The notes under the pieces were generated by a model. That model made no database searches, had not been told where the DNA came from, and was given only the letters and a program-made list of their open reading frames with translations. Of a stretch of DNA of 64,000 bases, positions 8,996 to 18,559 are shown in pieces (position 1 is the stretch's first letter; every line of letters starts with the position of its first letter). Location of the stretch: assembly GCF_002934685.1 (NCBI RefSeq), contig NZ_NKHL01000121.1, positions 124,001-188,000 of the forward strand, given 5' to 3'. The position numbers and the translations under genes are program-made. Origin of the DNA: Pseudomonas bohemica (lineage in GTDB: Bacteria; Pseudomonadota; Gammaproteobacteria; Pseudomonadales; Pseudomonadaceae).

Positions 8996-9802
8996 TCAAC
9001 CGACGACAGGCTTATCTGTGAGCTTGTCAGCCAGACGCACGAACGCTGCCAGATCCAGCTGCTCCGGACGCAAGCTGCCATCTACACCCGCTTCAGTGAT
9101 TTCTTCGCTGGTCAGCAAAGCCTTCAAGGTATTGCGCAAGGTTTTACGCCGCTGGTTGAAAGCTTCGCGGACGACGCGCTCCAGCGTACGGTGATCCTTG
9201 GCCGGGTGGGGCAGGGTCTCGTGGGGCACGAGACGGACGATCGCCGAATCGACTTTCGGCGGCGGATTGAACGCGCCGGGGCCGACGTTGAACAGATGCT
9301 CCACGCGGCAGTGGTACTGGACCATGATCGACAGGCGACCCCAGTCACCCCCGCCAGGGCCAGCCGCCAGCCGCTCGACCACTTCTTTCTGCAGCATGAA
9401 ATGCATGTCGCGAATCAGGTGGGCGTTCTGCAACAGGTGAAAGATCAGCGGCGTGGATATGTTGTACGGCAGGTTGCCGACCACGCGAAGGCTATTGGGG
9501 GCGGCGTTCAGGCTGGTGAAGTCGAACTTCAGCGCATCGCCTTGATGCAGGTTGAAGTTCGGCATGCCGCTGAACTGTTGCATCAGGATCGGCACCAAGT
9601 CTTTGTCCAGTTCCACAACGTCGAGTTGGGCGCCGCTGCTGAGCAGGCCTTCGGTCAAGGCACCCTGGCCCGGCCCGATTTCCAGCATGCGGTCATCGGC
9701 CTTGGCGCGAATCGAACGCAGGATCTTGTCGATCACGCCCGCATCGTGCAGGAAGTTCTGGCCGAAGCGCTTGCGTGCCTTATGTTGGTATTGCTCAGTC
9801 AT
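8996..9802 (-). CDS. rsmA: 16S rRNA (adenine1518/1519-N6)-dimethyltransferase
   Basis: RsmA (KsgA) dimethylates two adjacent adenines near the 3' end of 16S rRNA, a late check in small-subunit assembly. The 268-residue protein carries the SAM-binding sequence LEIGPGQGALTEGLL (residues 41-55), RFGQNFLHD at the N-terminus, and the N6-adenine catalytic motif NLPYNIS. It overlaps pdxA by 4 bases (9799-9802), within the surA-pdxA-rsmA chain. Confidence 0.96.
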   Translation of the reverse strand: MTEQYQHKARKRFGQNFLHDAGVIDKILRSIRAKADDRMLEIGPGQGALTEGLLSSGAQLDVVELDKDLVPILMQQFSGMPNFNLHQGDALKFDFTSLNAAPNSLRVVGNLPYNISTPLIFHLLQNAHLIRDMHFMLQKEVVERLAAGPGGGDWGRLSIMVQYHCRVEHLFNVGPGAFNPPPKVDSAIVRLVPHETLPHPAKDHRTLERVVREAFNQRRKTLRNTLKALLTSEEITEAGVDGSLRPEQLDLAAFVRLADKLTDKPVVG

Positions 9803-10788
9803 TTACGGGTCTCGGCCATCTGATAGGCGGTTCGCAGCGCGACCTTGAGGCTGCCGGTGTCGATCTTGCCGCTGCCGGCCAGATCCAGCGCAGTGCCGTG
9901 ATCCACAGAAGTGCGGATGATCGGCAGGCCCAGCGTGACATTGACGGCGGCGCCGAAGCCTTTGTACTTCAGCACGGGCAGGCCCTGGTCGTGGTACATC
10001 GCCAGCACTGCGTCGCAGTGCTCCAGATATTTGGGGGTAAACAGAGTGTCGGCAGGTAGCGGGCCGCGCAAATCCAGACCTTCGCTGCGCAGACGCTCCA
10101 GGGTAGGTTCGATGATGTCGATTTCTTCACGGCCCAGATGGCCGCTTTCGCCCGCATGGGGATTCAACCCGCAAACCAGAATGCGCGGGTGAGCAATGCC
10201 GAACTTGTTGACCAGGTCAGCGTGCAGGATGCGGGTGACTCGCTCCAGCCGCTCAGGGGTGATGGCGTCGGCGATTTCACGCAAGGGCAGGTGAGTGGTC
10301 ACCAATGCCACGCGCAGATCGCCGGTGGCGAGCATCATCACCACCTGTTCAGTCCGGGTCAGTTCGGCCAGAAATTCGGTGTGACCGGAGAAAGCGATAC
10401 CGCTTTCGTTGATCACGCCCTTGTGCACGGGGGCGGTGATCATCCCAGCGAAATCGCCATCGATGCAGCCTTGCCCGGCGCGGGTGAGTGTATCGAGGAC
10501 GAACGGGCCGTTGGCCTTGTTCAATTGCCCGGTAATCACGGGAGCCTGTAGCGGGGTGTCCCACACGTAGAGGCTGTTGGCCGGAGCCGGCGCGTCAGGC
10601 CATGCGCACGGCGTGACGGGAATCAGGGTGACAGCCACACCCAGTTGCGCGGCGCGCTCATTGAGCAGGTCGCAACTGGTGATGGCAATCAGGGGGTGTG
10701 GCTGGGACTGCGCGGCGAGCAACAGGCAAAGGTCAGGACCGATGCCAGCGGGCTCGCCGGGTGTCAGGGCGAAACGCTGGGGTTTCAC
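9799..10788 (-). CDS. pdxA: 4-hydroxythreonine-4-phosphate dehydrogenase
   Basis: PdxA oxidises 4-phosphohydroxy-L-threonine to the aminoketone used by PdxJ to form pyridoxine 5'-phosphate. The 329-residue protein starts RFALTPGEPAGIGPDL, the family hallmark. The metal-binding histidines are in SGHTEFLAELT, NPHAGESG and MYHDQGLPVLKY. ATGA overlaps link it to surA upstream (10785-10788) and rsmA downstream, so it is expressed with outer-membrane and ribosome biogenesis functions. Confidence 0.96.
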   Translation of the reverse strand: MKPQRFALTPGEPAGIGPDLCLLLAAQSQPHPLIAITSCDLLNERAAQLGVAVTLIPVTPCAWPDAPAPANSLYVWDTPLQAPVITGQLNKANGPFVLDTLTRAGQGCIDGDFAGMITAPVHKGVINESGIAFSGHTEFLAELTRTEQVVMMLATGDLRVALVTTHLPLREIADAITPERLERVTRILHADLVNKFGIAHPRILVCGLNPHAGESGHLGREEIDIIEPTLERLRSEGLDLRGPLPADTLFTPKYLEHCDAVLAMYHDQGLPVLKYKGFGAAVNVTLGLPIIRTSVDHGTALDLAGSGKIDTGSLKVALRTAYQMAETRK

Positions 10789-12107
10789 TTGGCAGCCTGG
10801 TCAGCGCCAGGCAGCTTGATTTCAACGTAGGCTTCATCGCGAATCTGACGCAGCCAGGTTTGCAACTCTTCGTCGTATTTGCGGTTACGCAGTACGGTCA
10901 TGGCCTGTTGCTCGCGCGCCTGATTGGTGCTGTCAGTTGCGCGACGGCCCAGGACTTCCAGCACGTGCCAGCCAAATTGAGTCTCGAACGGTTTGGACAC
11001 GACGCCCTGCGGGGTCTGGTTCATCACATCGCGGAATTCCGGGACCAGCGAGCGTGGGTCAACCCAGTTCATGTCGCCGCCGTTGAGCGCAGAACCCGGA
11101 TCCTCGGAGAAGCTTTTCGCCAGTTCGCCGAAGTCTTCACCGTTTTGGATGCGGTCATAAATACGCTGTGCCAGCTTCTCGGTTTCGGCCGGGCTGCGGA
11201 TTTCGCTCGGTTTGATCAGAATGTGACGAACGTGGACTTCGTCGCGCATCTGGGTCTGATTTTCACCGCCGCGTTTTTCCAGCAGCTTGAGGATGATGAA
11301 GCCGCCCGGCGTACGGGCCGGAGGCGTCACTTCACCCGGGCTCATCGAACTGAGCATGTCGCCGAATGGAGGTGGCAGTTGCGCAGCTTTACGCCAGCCC
11401 ATGTCGCCGCCGTCCAGTGCGCTTTCGCTGGCCGAGGAAGAAATCGCCAATTGCTCGAAGTTCGCACCTTGCTGCAGCTTGCCGTAGATGTCCTTGGCCT
11501 TGACTGCCGCCGCCTGGATCTGATCCGAGGTGGCGCTGTCAGGTGTAGGCACCAGGATGTTGGCCAGGTGGAACTCTTCCGAGAACTGCGCCTTGCCCAG
11601 ATCCGAGGCGAGGAAGTTCTTCACTTCCTGCTCTGACACTTGAATGCGCTCGGCCACACGACGCTGACGCACGCGGCTGATGATCATTTCTCTGCGAATC
11701 TGTTCGCGTGCGCTGTTGTACGACAGACCGTCGTGCGCCAGTGCAGCCTTGAACTGGTCGATGCTCATGTTGTTGCGTTGAGCAATGGTGCCAACCGCCT
11801 GGTTCAGTTCTTCATCGGTGATGCGAATGCCGGAGCGCTCGCCAATCTGCAGTTGCAGGTTTTCCAGAATCAGACGGTCGAGGACCTGAGACTCCAGAGC
11901 GCTGGCAGGAGGAACACCCTGGCCGCGCTTGGCGATGGTTTGCTGAACTTCACGGGTGCGCTGGTCGAGCTGGCTTTGCATGACCACGTCGCTGTCGACG
12001 ATGGCTACAACCTTGTCGATGGTGCGCACTTCAGCGTGCGCCACCGTACCGATGAGTAACGCGCCCAGCATCAGCGGGCGCAGACAATCAGAAAGCTTGG
12101 TCTTCAC
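10785..12107 (-). CDS. surA: Periplasmic peptidyl-prolyl isomerase and outer-membrane protein chaperone
   Basis: SurA escorts unfolded beta-barrel proteins, LptD among them, across the periplasm to the BAM complex. The chosen GTG start gives 440 residues with signal peptide MKTKLSDCLRPLMLGALLIG ending in AHA; this overlaps lptD by 20 bases. An in-frame ATG at 12149 would put 14 unusual residues before the signal peptide and is less likely. A SurA N-domain (VDKVVAIVD-like region) is followed by two parvulin PPIase domains, roughly residues 175-276 and 285-385, each with the conserved GGDM(G/N)W segment. Confidence 0.93.
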   Translation of the reverse strand: MKTKLSDCLRPLMLGALLIGTVAHAEVRTIDKVVAIVDSDVVMQSQLDQRTREVQQTIAKRGQGVPPASALESQVLDRLILENLQLQIGERSGIRITDEELNQAVGTIAQRNNMSIDQFKAALAHDGLSYNSAREQIRREMIISRVRQRRVAERIQVSEQEVKNFLASDLGKAQFSEEFHLANILVPTPDSATSDQIQAAAVKAKDIYGKLQQGANFEQLAISSSASESALDGGDMGWRKAAQLPPPFGDMLSSMSPGEVTPPARTPGGFIILKLLEKRGGENQTQMRDEVHVRHILIKPSEIRSPAETEKLAQRIYDRIQNGEDFGELAKSFSEDPGSALNGGDMNWVDPRSLVPEFRDVMNQTPQGVVSKPFETQFGWHVLEVLGRRATDSTNQAREQQAMTVLRNRKYDEELQTWLRQIRDEAYVEIKLPGADQAAK

Positions 12108-14892
12108 GTTCACGATAACCTTGGATGCCTTTGTCGAGGAAGCTTTCAACTTTTTGGCCGACTACGCCACCAAGTCCCTTCAACACGATTTGTAGGAATA
12201 CGCCGCGGTCGCCTTTCTCGTTCTGCGGTATCTCTTGAGTGGACTCGTCATAGTCGACCCAGTACCGGTTGATCAGACGCAGCTTCCAGCAGCAGTTGTC
12301 ATATTCAAAACCACCAAAGGCTTCGAGGGTACGATCACGGTTGTAGTCATATTGCCAGCGACCGATAGCACTCCATTGCGGCGCGACTGGCCAAATGACC
12401 GAGAAGTCGTGCTGCTGGATCTTGTAGTAGTCCTTGATGACGGTGCCGTCAGGATAGGTGTAATCGCCGCCGCCCACGCTCCACCGGCCAGTGGTCTGGT
12501 CGTAGCGAACCTGGTCGTTGCGGTAGCGGTAACCGGCGTTGATGATCTTGCCGGGATTGTCTTCAGGCTGGTAGTGAACCATCGCGCTGCCGGAGCGGGT
12601 GCTGCGGCTGTCCGGGTCCCAGTTGAAATCCGACGTGGCACGCCAGTCGCGGTTGAAGCGGTATTCGTATTCCAGTGCATACGGAGACACGTCGGACTGT
12701 GCGTCCTTGCGGTCTTCGTAGCTGATGCCTGGCAACTGCACCTTGCGATCGGCGAAGTAAACCGCCTGACCGATGCTGACGCGCTGACGTTCGAAGCCGT
12801 TGTCTTCGATCCAGCGGTTGGTCACGCCCAGCGACAGCTTGTTCTCGTCGCCGATCCGGTCAGAGCCGACGAAGCGGTTGTCACGGAACAGCGAGGCGTA
12901 GTTGAAGGTGGTTTCACCTGAGTCGAAAATCGGGATGTTGTCTTGATCTTTCTCAGGGACGTACAGGTAGTACAGGCGCGGTTCCAGGGTCTGGCGATAG
13001 TTCTTGCCGAACCAGCTGGTGTTGCGATCGAAGTACAGACCGCTGTCTACGCTGAAGATTGGTACTGCACGGTCTACACCACTATCGAAACTTTGGCGCG
13101 TGGCGGAATTCTGGTTTTCGTCAGAGGCGATGAAGGCCTTTCCTTGCCCATCCAGGTCTAGATCATATTTGGTGTAAACATACTTCAGCTTCGGATTTAT
13201 GAATCCGTAGCTGGCTGTCATCGGTAAGCTGATCGAAGGAGCGAGGTTCATCCTGTCACCGGTGGCGCGTTCAATCCCTCGAATGTTGTTGTCCAAGCGG
13301 GAGCTCGCATTACCATCCTCGTCGACGAAGTTGCCATCACGCAAGTCACGATCAAACCGTACCAGTTCGGACTCGTAATCGAACTTCAAACCACCCGGAT
13401 TGAAAGGCAGCGTGCCGTTCAGGGTCAGTTGAGGCAAACGGCCATACGGCGTGATCTGAGTCACAGTAGTCAGCTGATACTGCTGAACGTTCAGGCGTGC
13501 CTGATAGCTGTCGCCGCGATAGGTCAGATCGCCCTGCTGGTTCAGGTAGTCGTGAGTGCTCACGCCTTCCTGGCCGCTTTTCAGGTCCTTGAAATAGTAA
13601 GGATCGCTGACTTTGGTGTAGTCGACGTGCGCGGTCAGGCGTTCATCCAGACCGCTGCGGTTCTGCCAGTTGATCATCCAGCGAGTATCTTTGTAATCGG
13701 ATTCCTGCTTGCGATCGTCGTTGTCGTCGTTCAGGTAAGCGGCACCGAACTGACCTTCGCTGCTCTTGGTCAGGTAACGGAATTCGCCTTCGAGCAACAG
13801 ACCCCGTTTGGCCATGTAGGTCGGGTACAACGTGGCGTCGTAGTTCGGCGCCAGGTTGAAGTAGTACGGGGTGAGCAACGAGAAGCCGGTGTCGCTGCTG
13901 GCACCGATGCTCGGTGGCAGGAAGCCGGACTGGCGACGATCGTCGATCGGGAAATAGATGTACGGCGTGTAGAGGACCGGGATGTCATGCACGCGCAGCG
14001 TTGCGTTGGTCGCGGTACCGAAACCGGTGGCCGGGTTCAGGGTGATGTTGTTGCCCTTCACCGTCCAGGCATTGCTGCTTGGTTCGCACGTGGTGTACGT
14101 ACCGTCCTTCAGGCGGATGATCGCGTTCTCTGCACGGCGAGCGTACAGCGCGTTACCACGCACGTTGGATTTGTGCAGCACGTATTCGGCGTTGTCGACT
14201 TTCGCTTCGCCGGTGTCCAGCTGCACTTCGGCGTGATCGCCGACGATCAGCGCGCCGTTGTCGCGCAGACGGACATCGCCGTTCAGCTCTCCACGGTTTT
14301 CAGCCTGGTGCAGGCTCGCTTCATCGGATTCGACCTGCATGGAACCCTGACGCAGCACAACGTCACCGGCCAGGGTCGCGATCTGCTCTTCCTGCTGATA
14401 GCGCGACGCCTTGGCACCGATGAAAGTCGGCGCGTCGCTCTTCGCGGTCTTGTCATCCATGCCTGGACGAATCGGCTCAATATAGGCACCGGAGCAGTAA
14501 GGACCAGTCTCTGCCAGCTGGGCAGCGGTCAACTTCTCGCGTGGCACCCAGTCCAGATGGCTGTAGTCTGCGCTGCGCGACTTCAGGCCACGGCCCTTGG
14601 CCTCGGTAACCAGCATCGTCTTGGGCACGACTTCACCGCTTTCGGTGGTCGTTGTCGACTCAGTCACCGTGCTGCTGTTGGACGACACGCTGTTGGCGTC
14701 GTGCACTGGCCGCGGAGGCAACTGGGCTGCATTGGTCTTCGGGGAGCAATCCCAGGAACCTGTAGCAGACACCGAGCAGTCATACTGTTCAGCTGCGACC
14801 ACATACTGGGTGGCCAGAGGTTGCATCGCCAGCAAACTGCCGGTTACGAGCAACGGAAATTTTTTACGAAACGCGGGGGATTTCAATGCCAT
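12088..14892 (-). CDS. lptD: LPS-assembly outer membrane protein
   Basis: LptD, with the lipoprotein LptE, inserts lipopolysaccharide into the outer leaflet of the outer membrane. The protein is 934 residues, long as is usual in Pseudomonas. A signal peptide ends near residue 34, a Ser/Thr-rich linker and a periplasmic OstA/beta-jellyroll domain follow (roughly 145-290), then a C-terminal 26-strand-type barrel. Cysteines in two groups (YDCSVSATGSWDC near the N-terminus; a CC pair in YDNCCWKL near the C-terminus) fit the disulfides needed for function. It is first in the lptD-surA-pdxA-rsmA chain and divergent from amgK. Confidence 0.96.
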   Translation of the reverse strand: MALKSPAFRKKFPLLVTGSLLAMQPLATQYVVAAEQYDCSVSATGSWDCSPKTNAAQLPPRPVHDANSVSSNSSTVTESTTTTESGEVVPKTMLVTEAKGRGLKSRSADYSHLDWVPREKLTAAQLAETGPYCSGAYIEPIRPGMDDKTAKSDAPTFIGAKASRYQQEEQIATLAGDVVLRQGSMQVESDEASLHQAENRGELNGDVRLRDNGALIVGDHAEVQLDTGEAKVDNAEYVLHKSNVRGNALYARRAENAIIRLKDGTYTTCEPSSNAWTVKGNNITLNPATGFGTATNATLRVHDIPVLYTPYIYFPIDDRRQSGFLPPSIGASSDTGFSLLTPYYFNLAPNYDATLYPTYMAKRGLLLEGEFRYLTKSSEGQFGAAYLNDDNDDRKQESDYKDTRWMINWQNRSGLDERLTAHVDYTKVSDPYYFKDLKSGQEGVSTHDYLNQQGDLTYRGDSYQARLNVQQYQLTTVTQITPYGRLPQLTLNGTLPFNPGGLKFDYESELVRFDRDLRDGNFVDEDGNASSRLDNNIRGIERATGDRMNLAPSISLPMTASYGFINPKLKYVYTKYDLDLDGQGKAFIASDENQNSATRQSFDSGVDRAVPIFSVDSGLYFDRNTSWFGKNYRQTLEPRLYYLYVPEKDQDNIPIFDSGETTFNYASLFRDNRFVGSDRIGDENKLSLGVTNRWIEDNGFERQRVSIGQAVYFADRKVQLPGISYEDRKDAQSDVSPYALEYEYRFNRDWRATSDFNWDPDSRSTRSGSAMVHYQPEDNPGKIINAGYRYRNDQVRYDQTTGRWSVGGGDYTYPDGTVIKDYYKIQQHDFSVIWPVAPQWSAIGRWQYDYNRDRTLEAFGGFEYDNCCWKLRLINRYWVDYDESTQEIPQNEKGDRGVFLQIVLKGLGGVVGQKVESFLDKGIQGYREREDQAF

Positions 14893-14992
14893 CTTATTAG
14901 TCCGGGCTTCCTGCGCGCCATCTGCCCGCGGGGGGGCCGCACGCCTCTCGATGGGCTGAAAAAGATGTCGGATAATAAAGCATGACCCGCTT

Positions 14993-15008
14993 GACGGCTA
15001 GCGCCGTC
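14993..15008 (+). other. Perfect hairpin just upstream of amgK
   Basis: GACGGC-TAGC-GCCGTC is a perfect 6-bp stem with a 4-base loop ending 13 bases before the amgK ATG, in the 129-base divergent lptD-amgK region. It would lie in the amgK leader or overlap a promoter; TTGACG at 14991 starts within it. No function is established. Confidence 0.4.
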
Positions 15009-15021
15009 GGAGACCCTTGCA

Positions 15022-16050
15022 ATGCCAGATCAAGATGTACGCCTGCAACACCTGAAAGATTGGCTCGATGAGCAACTGCCAAAGTTGTTCGCGGCCCAAG
15101 GCTGGGGCGCCATACCCCCGGCCACGTTGACTGCGGCCAGTAGTGACGCAAGTTTCCGTCGCTACTTCCGCTGGGAAGGCGAGGGTCGCACTTTTATCGT
15201 CATGGACGCTCCACCCCCTCAGGAAAACTGCAAACCCTTCGTCGATATTGCTCATTTATTGAGCGAATCAGGAATTAATGTTCCCAAAATTTATGCCGAA
15301 GACCTGAATCAGGGCTTCCTTTTGCTCAATGACCTGGGTCGAAAAACCTACCTGGATGTCATCGACGAAAAAAATGCGGACCCATTGTTCGCCGATGCCA
15401 TCGAAGCACTGCTGGCGTATCAGCAACTGCCGATGGATGCGCCGCTGCCTGGCTATGACGCCGCCCTTCTGCGTCGCGAGCTCGAGCTTTTCCCCGAGTG
15501 GTACGTCAAGCGGCATCTGGGAATCGAATTCGATCAGGCGCAGCAGGTCAGTTGGCAGCGGGCCAGTAATCTGCTGATCGACAGTGCGCTGGCACAGCCC
15601 GTGGTTCTGGTCCATCGCGACTACATGCCGCGCAACCTGATGGTCAGCGAGCCGAACCCCGGCGTGCTGGATTTTCAGGATGCGGTATATGGCCCGGTGA
15701 CCTACGACATCACTTGCCTGTTCAAGGATGCGTTTTTGAGCTGGCCGGAAGAGCGTGTTGCGGGCTGGCTCAAGACCTATTGGGAGAAGGCCGCGGCGCT
15801 GGGGATTGCGGTGCAGGATGATTTCGAGGAATTCCGTCGCGCCAGCGATCTGATGGGCGTGCAGCGTCATTTGAAGGTCATCGGGATTTTTGCGCGGATT
15901 TGCCACCGTGACGGCAAGCCACGGTACGTCGCCGATGTGCCGCGCTTCTTATCTTATATAGAAGCCGTGCTGGCGCGCCGACCTGAGTTGGTCGAGTTGA
16001 GGAACCTACTGACCAGTCTGGATCAGCCCAAGCAAGAAGCCGCCGTGTGA
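15022..16050 (+). CDS. amgK: N-acetylmuramate/N-acetylglucosamine anomeric kinase
   Basis: AmgK phosphorylates the anomeric carbon of MurNAc (and GlcNAc) in the Pseudomonas peptidoglycan recycling route that bypasses MurA and so tolerates fosfomycin. The 342-residue protein has an aminoglycoside phosphotransferase-like kinase fold: catalytic loop HRDYMPRN near residue 198 and the metal-binding LDFQDAVYGP near 217. MurU follows after 36 bases, as expected for the pathway partner. In Pseudomonas the pair is always found divergent from lptD, to my knowledge. Confidence 0.93.
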   Translation: MPDQDVRLQHLKDWLDEQLPKLFAAQGWGAIPPATLTAASSDASFRRYFRWEGEGRTFIVMDAPPPQENCKPFVDIAHLLSESGINVPKIYAEDLNQGFLLLNDLGRKTYLDVIDEKNADPLFADAIEALLAYQQLPMDAPLPGYDAALLRRELELFPEWYVKRHLGIEFDQAQQVSWQRASNLLIDSALAQPVVLVHRDYMPRNLMVSEPNPGVLDFQDAVYGPVTYDITCLFKDAFLSWPEERVAGWLKTYWEKAAALGIAVQDDFEEFRRASDLMGVQRHLKVIGIFARICHRDGKPRYVADVPRFLSYIEAVLARRPELVELRNLLTSLDQPKQEAAV

Positions 16051-16086
16051 AGGAATGGATGTGAAGACTGTCTTGAAGAGGGACAC

Positions 16087-16770
16087 ATGAAAGCGATGAT
16101 TCTGGCAGCCGGCAAGGGCGAGCGTCTGCGTCCGCTGACGCTGCACACGCCCAAGCCGCTGGTTCGCGCCGGTGGTGTCCCGCTGATCGAATATCACCTG
16201 CGGGCATTGAAAGCAGCGGGTTTTGCCGAGGTGGTGATCAACCACGCCTGGCTCGGTCAGCAGATCGAGGATTATCTGGGCGATGGTCGACAGCTGGGCT
16301 TGAGCATTCGCTATTCACCCGAGGGCGAGCCGCTGGAAACCGGTGGCGGGATTTTCCGTGCGCTGCCGTTGCTCGGCGATGAGCCGTTTCTGGTGGTTAA
16401 CGGGGATATCTGGACCGACTGTGACTTCACGGCGTTGAATGCTTCGATAAACAGCGCGCCAATCCAGGGGTTGGCGCATCTGGTGCTGGTGGACAATCCG
16501 CTGCATCACCTCGCTGGCGATTTCGCTCTGGTGGGTGGCGAAGTGCGGGACGACGGCAGCCTGCCGCGCCTGACCTACAGCGGCATCGCTGTTCTGGATC
16601 CCCGGCTCTTCGCCGACTGCAGTGAGGGCGCGTTCAAACTCGCACCTCTGTTGCGCGCTGCGATGGCCAAGGGCCTGGTAACCGGAGAACATTTCACCGG
16701 GCGCTGGGTCGATGTCGGCACTCACGAACGGTTGGCGGAAGTCGAGCGAATCCTTGCGGTGAAGCCTTAA
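16087..16770 (+). CDS. murU: N-acetylmuramate alpha-1-phosphate uridylyltransferase
   Basis: MurU makes UDP-MurNAc from MurNAc-1-phosphate and UTP, completing the recycling shortcut begun by AmgK. The 227-residue protein is a sugar-nucleotidyltransferase: the N-terminal LAAGKGERLRPLT loop binds UTP, PKPL follows, and NGDIWTDCDF carries the metal aspartate. The length is typical. Its stop codon directly abuts the ATG of the next gene (TAAATG). Confidence 0.94.
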   Translation: MKAMILAAGKGERLRPLTLHTPKPLVRAGGVPLIEYHLRALKAAGFAEVVINHAWLGQQIEDYLGDGRQLGLSIRYSPEGEPLETGGGIFRALPLLGDEPFLVVNGDIWTDCDFTALNASINSAPIQGLAHLVLVDNPLHHLAGDFALVGGEVRDDGSLPRLTYSGIAVLDPRLFADCSEGAFKLAPLLRAAMAKGLVTGEHFTGRWVDVGTHERLAEVERILAVKP

Positions 16771-17541
16771 ATGCTCTGGCCATTCACATTGATCGGCGGC
16801 GGCGCCGGGTACGCGATTGCCAGCATCCCCGGCGCGATGCTGGGCGCGTTGCTGGGGCAGACGCTGGACCGACGTCTGCATATCCAGAGCCTGGCCGAGC
16901 TGCGCGAGCGCATCAGTGGGCGAGAGGCGCTGCGCGATGACGAGCTGATCTTCATCCTGCTGGGCCGAGTGGCGAAAAGTGGTGGTCGGGTGGTTGATGG
17001 CCACATTCAGCAAGCCCGGGTCGAGATGCGTCGTCTGGACTTGAGCGAACCGGCTATGCGACGGGCGATTGCGGCGTTCAATCGTGGCAAGGACGGTCGC
17101 GATAATTTGCGCGTGCACCTGACACGCCTGAAAACCCAGCCCCATGCCGCCGAAGGCCTGTTGCGTGCCTGCTGGCGCATGGCCTGGGCCGATGGCAAAG
17201 CGACGAGAACCGAGCGCGAGTTGATCGTGCTGTGGGGCAAGTGGCTGGGCTGGACTGCGGAGAAGGTCGGGGCTTTATCGTCGACCGAGGATGAACAACG
17301 AACGCGGGCGCCCGCCAGCAGGGTTGGCGAATACCAGGAAGCGTTACGCCTGCTTGGTGTGCGCACGGATTCGGAGCCTGCGCAGATCAAGCGCGCGTAT
17401 CGTCGGTTATTGAGCCGTCACCACCCGGACAAAATCGCTGGTTCGGGTGCCAGTCAGGGCCAGGTCCGCGATGCCACAGAAAGAACTCGCGAACTGCATC
17501 ATGCCTATGCGGTGATTCGGGAGAGGCGTGGGTTTCGGTGA
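16771..17541 (+). CDS. djlA: DjlA-like membrane J-domain co-chaperone
   Basis: A 256-residue protein with an N-terminal membrane segment (residues 5-30, Gly/Ala-rich), a TerB-like helical domain in the middle, and a C-terminal J domain with the HPD tripeptide (RHHPDKIAG). This is the DjlA architecture; such proteins stimulate DnaK ATPase at the inner membrane and influence envelope stress signalling. The ATG follows the murU stop with no gap, so it is co-expressed with amgK-murU. Confidence 0.88.
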   Translation: MLWPFTLIGGGAGYAIASIPGAMLGALLGQTLDRRLHIQSLAELRERISGREALRDDELIFILLGRVAKSGGRVVDGHIQQARVEMRRLDLSEPAMRRAIAAFNRGKDGRDNLRVHLTRLKTQPHAAEGLLRACWRMAWADGKATRTERELIVLWGKWLGWTAEKVGALSSTEDEQRTRAPASRVGEYQEALRLLGVRTDSEPAQIKRAYRRLLSRHHPDKIAGSGASQGQVRDATERTRELHHAYAVIRERRGFR

Positions 17542-17554
17542 TCTCTCGGGCGTT

Positions 17555-17576
17555 GTAGGAGCGCGGTGGCTCCTAC
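17555..17576. terminator. Hairpin between convergent djlA and DUF3530 genes
   Basis: GTAGGAGC (17555-17562) and GCTCCTAC (17569-17576) form a perfect 8-bp stem around GCGGTG. It overlaps the stop codon of the minus-strand gene and ends 35 bases after djlA. The sequence is the common Pseudomonas GTAGGAGC repeat; here it is well placed to stop transcription both ways, though it lacks a T-run. Confidence 0.5.
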
Positions 17577-18559
17577 TGTCCCTCCAACCAACCCCGAACC
17601 CGGCGAAACAGTTGATCCTGTTCCATCGCCGCATTGCCCGGAATCGCGTTTAGTGTCACTTGAGTGAAGCGCGCGTTCTTCACGCGCTTGCTGGCATCCA
17701 GTCGATCTTGCGCCTGTTGGCGGGGCACCGTCTTGTCCTTGCTCACGAAGTCCGCAGTCGCGACCTTCAGGGTCGGCAACACCTCCAACAACGAAGGTGT
17801 GTCCTTGCCGGTATCCACCGCCGTGACCATGACCAGTTTCTGAACCGCAGGCGACGGCCGTTCGCTCATGTAGCGTGCAACCCAGTACGCTCCCGTGCCA
17901 TGACCCAGCAGCGCGATGCTGTGAGCCTTGTTCTGCTGGGCGAAGACGACGGCGCTATCGATACGGGCGAAGATTTTCTCGGCGTTGGCTTTCGCCAGTT
18001 CAGCTTGGGCAGCTGCTTGCTCGGCGGCCGCGGCTGCATCGGCTTCGGCGCTAGCTGCAGGATCGGGCGTCTTGGCTTGGGCGTCCTTGGCCTTGTCTTT
18101 GTCAGCGACGGCTTTGTCGTCTGTCAGTGGAGTGTCAGCAGTGCGTGCGAAAATGCCATCGTTGTAGGCGTCCGGCATGCTCAGGCTCAGGCTGGACCAA
18201 CCCACATCCGGCAGCTTGCGTCGTAGCGGTCCTACAGCATTCGGCCAATCGGTGGATTCATCGGCACCGGGCACGATCACTACCGCGCCTTTGGCGTCGT
18301 CGGTGTTAGCCGGCTTCCACAAGGCCAGAAAGCTCTCGTCCCCGGCCTGCAGTTGTTGCTGCTCGGCCTTGGGCACCTGACGCTCCAATGCCAGGGTGTC
18401 TTCCTGGCTGCGCGAAGGTAACGCTGCACGTTCGACCGGGGTTTCGGTCGCCTTGTCATCTTTGGCTGGGGCAGGATCTGCCGCCATCGCGATCTGTGTG
18501 CAAGGTAGTATCAGCGTCAGGCAAACCGCGGGAAACATTGCGCGAATGGTGTAGGGCAT
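17573..18559 (-). CDS. Exported DUF3530 alpha/beta-hydrolase-like protein
   Basis: A 328-residue protein with a signal peptide (MPYTIRAMFPAVCLTLILPC, cleaved after AMA), then a charged linker, and an alpha/beta-hydrolase-like core broken by a long Ala/Glu/Lys helix (about residues 165-205, probable coiled coil). At the place of the usual G-x-S-x-G elbow the sequence is LLGHGTGAYW, so the serine nucleophile is absent and classical hydrolase activity is doubtful. The start at 18559 has GGAATATTCG before it; a TTG four codons upstream is also open. Pseudomonas genomes keep this gene between djlA and the agt regulators. Confidence 0.8.
   Translation of the reverse strand: MPYTIRAMFPAVCLTLILPCTQIAMAADPAPAKDDKATETPVERAALPSRSQEDTLALERQVPKAEQQQLQAGDESFLALWKPANTDDAKGAVVIVPGADESTDWPNAVGPLRRKLPDVGWSSLSLSMPDAYNDGIFARTADTPLTDDKAVADKDKAKDAQAKTPDPAASAEADAAAAAEQAAAQAELAKANAEKIFARIDSAVVFAQQNKAHSIALLGHGTGAYWVARYMSERPSPAVQKLVMVTAVDTGKDTPSLLEVLPTLKVATADFVSKDKTVPRQQAQDRLDASKRVKNARFTQVTLNAIPGNAAMEQDQLFRRVRGWLEGQ

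Noticed and set aside
13429..14985. 518-codon open frame opposite lptD
   Set aside because: Antisense of lptD; lptD has clear family motifs, signal peptide and operon context.
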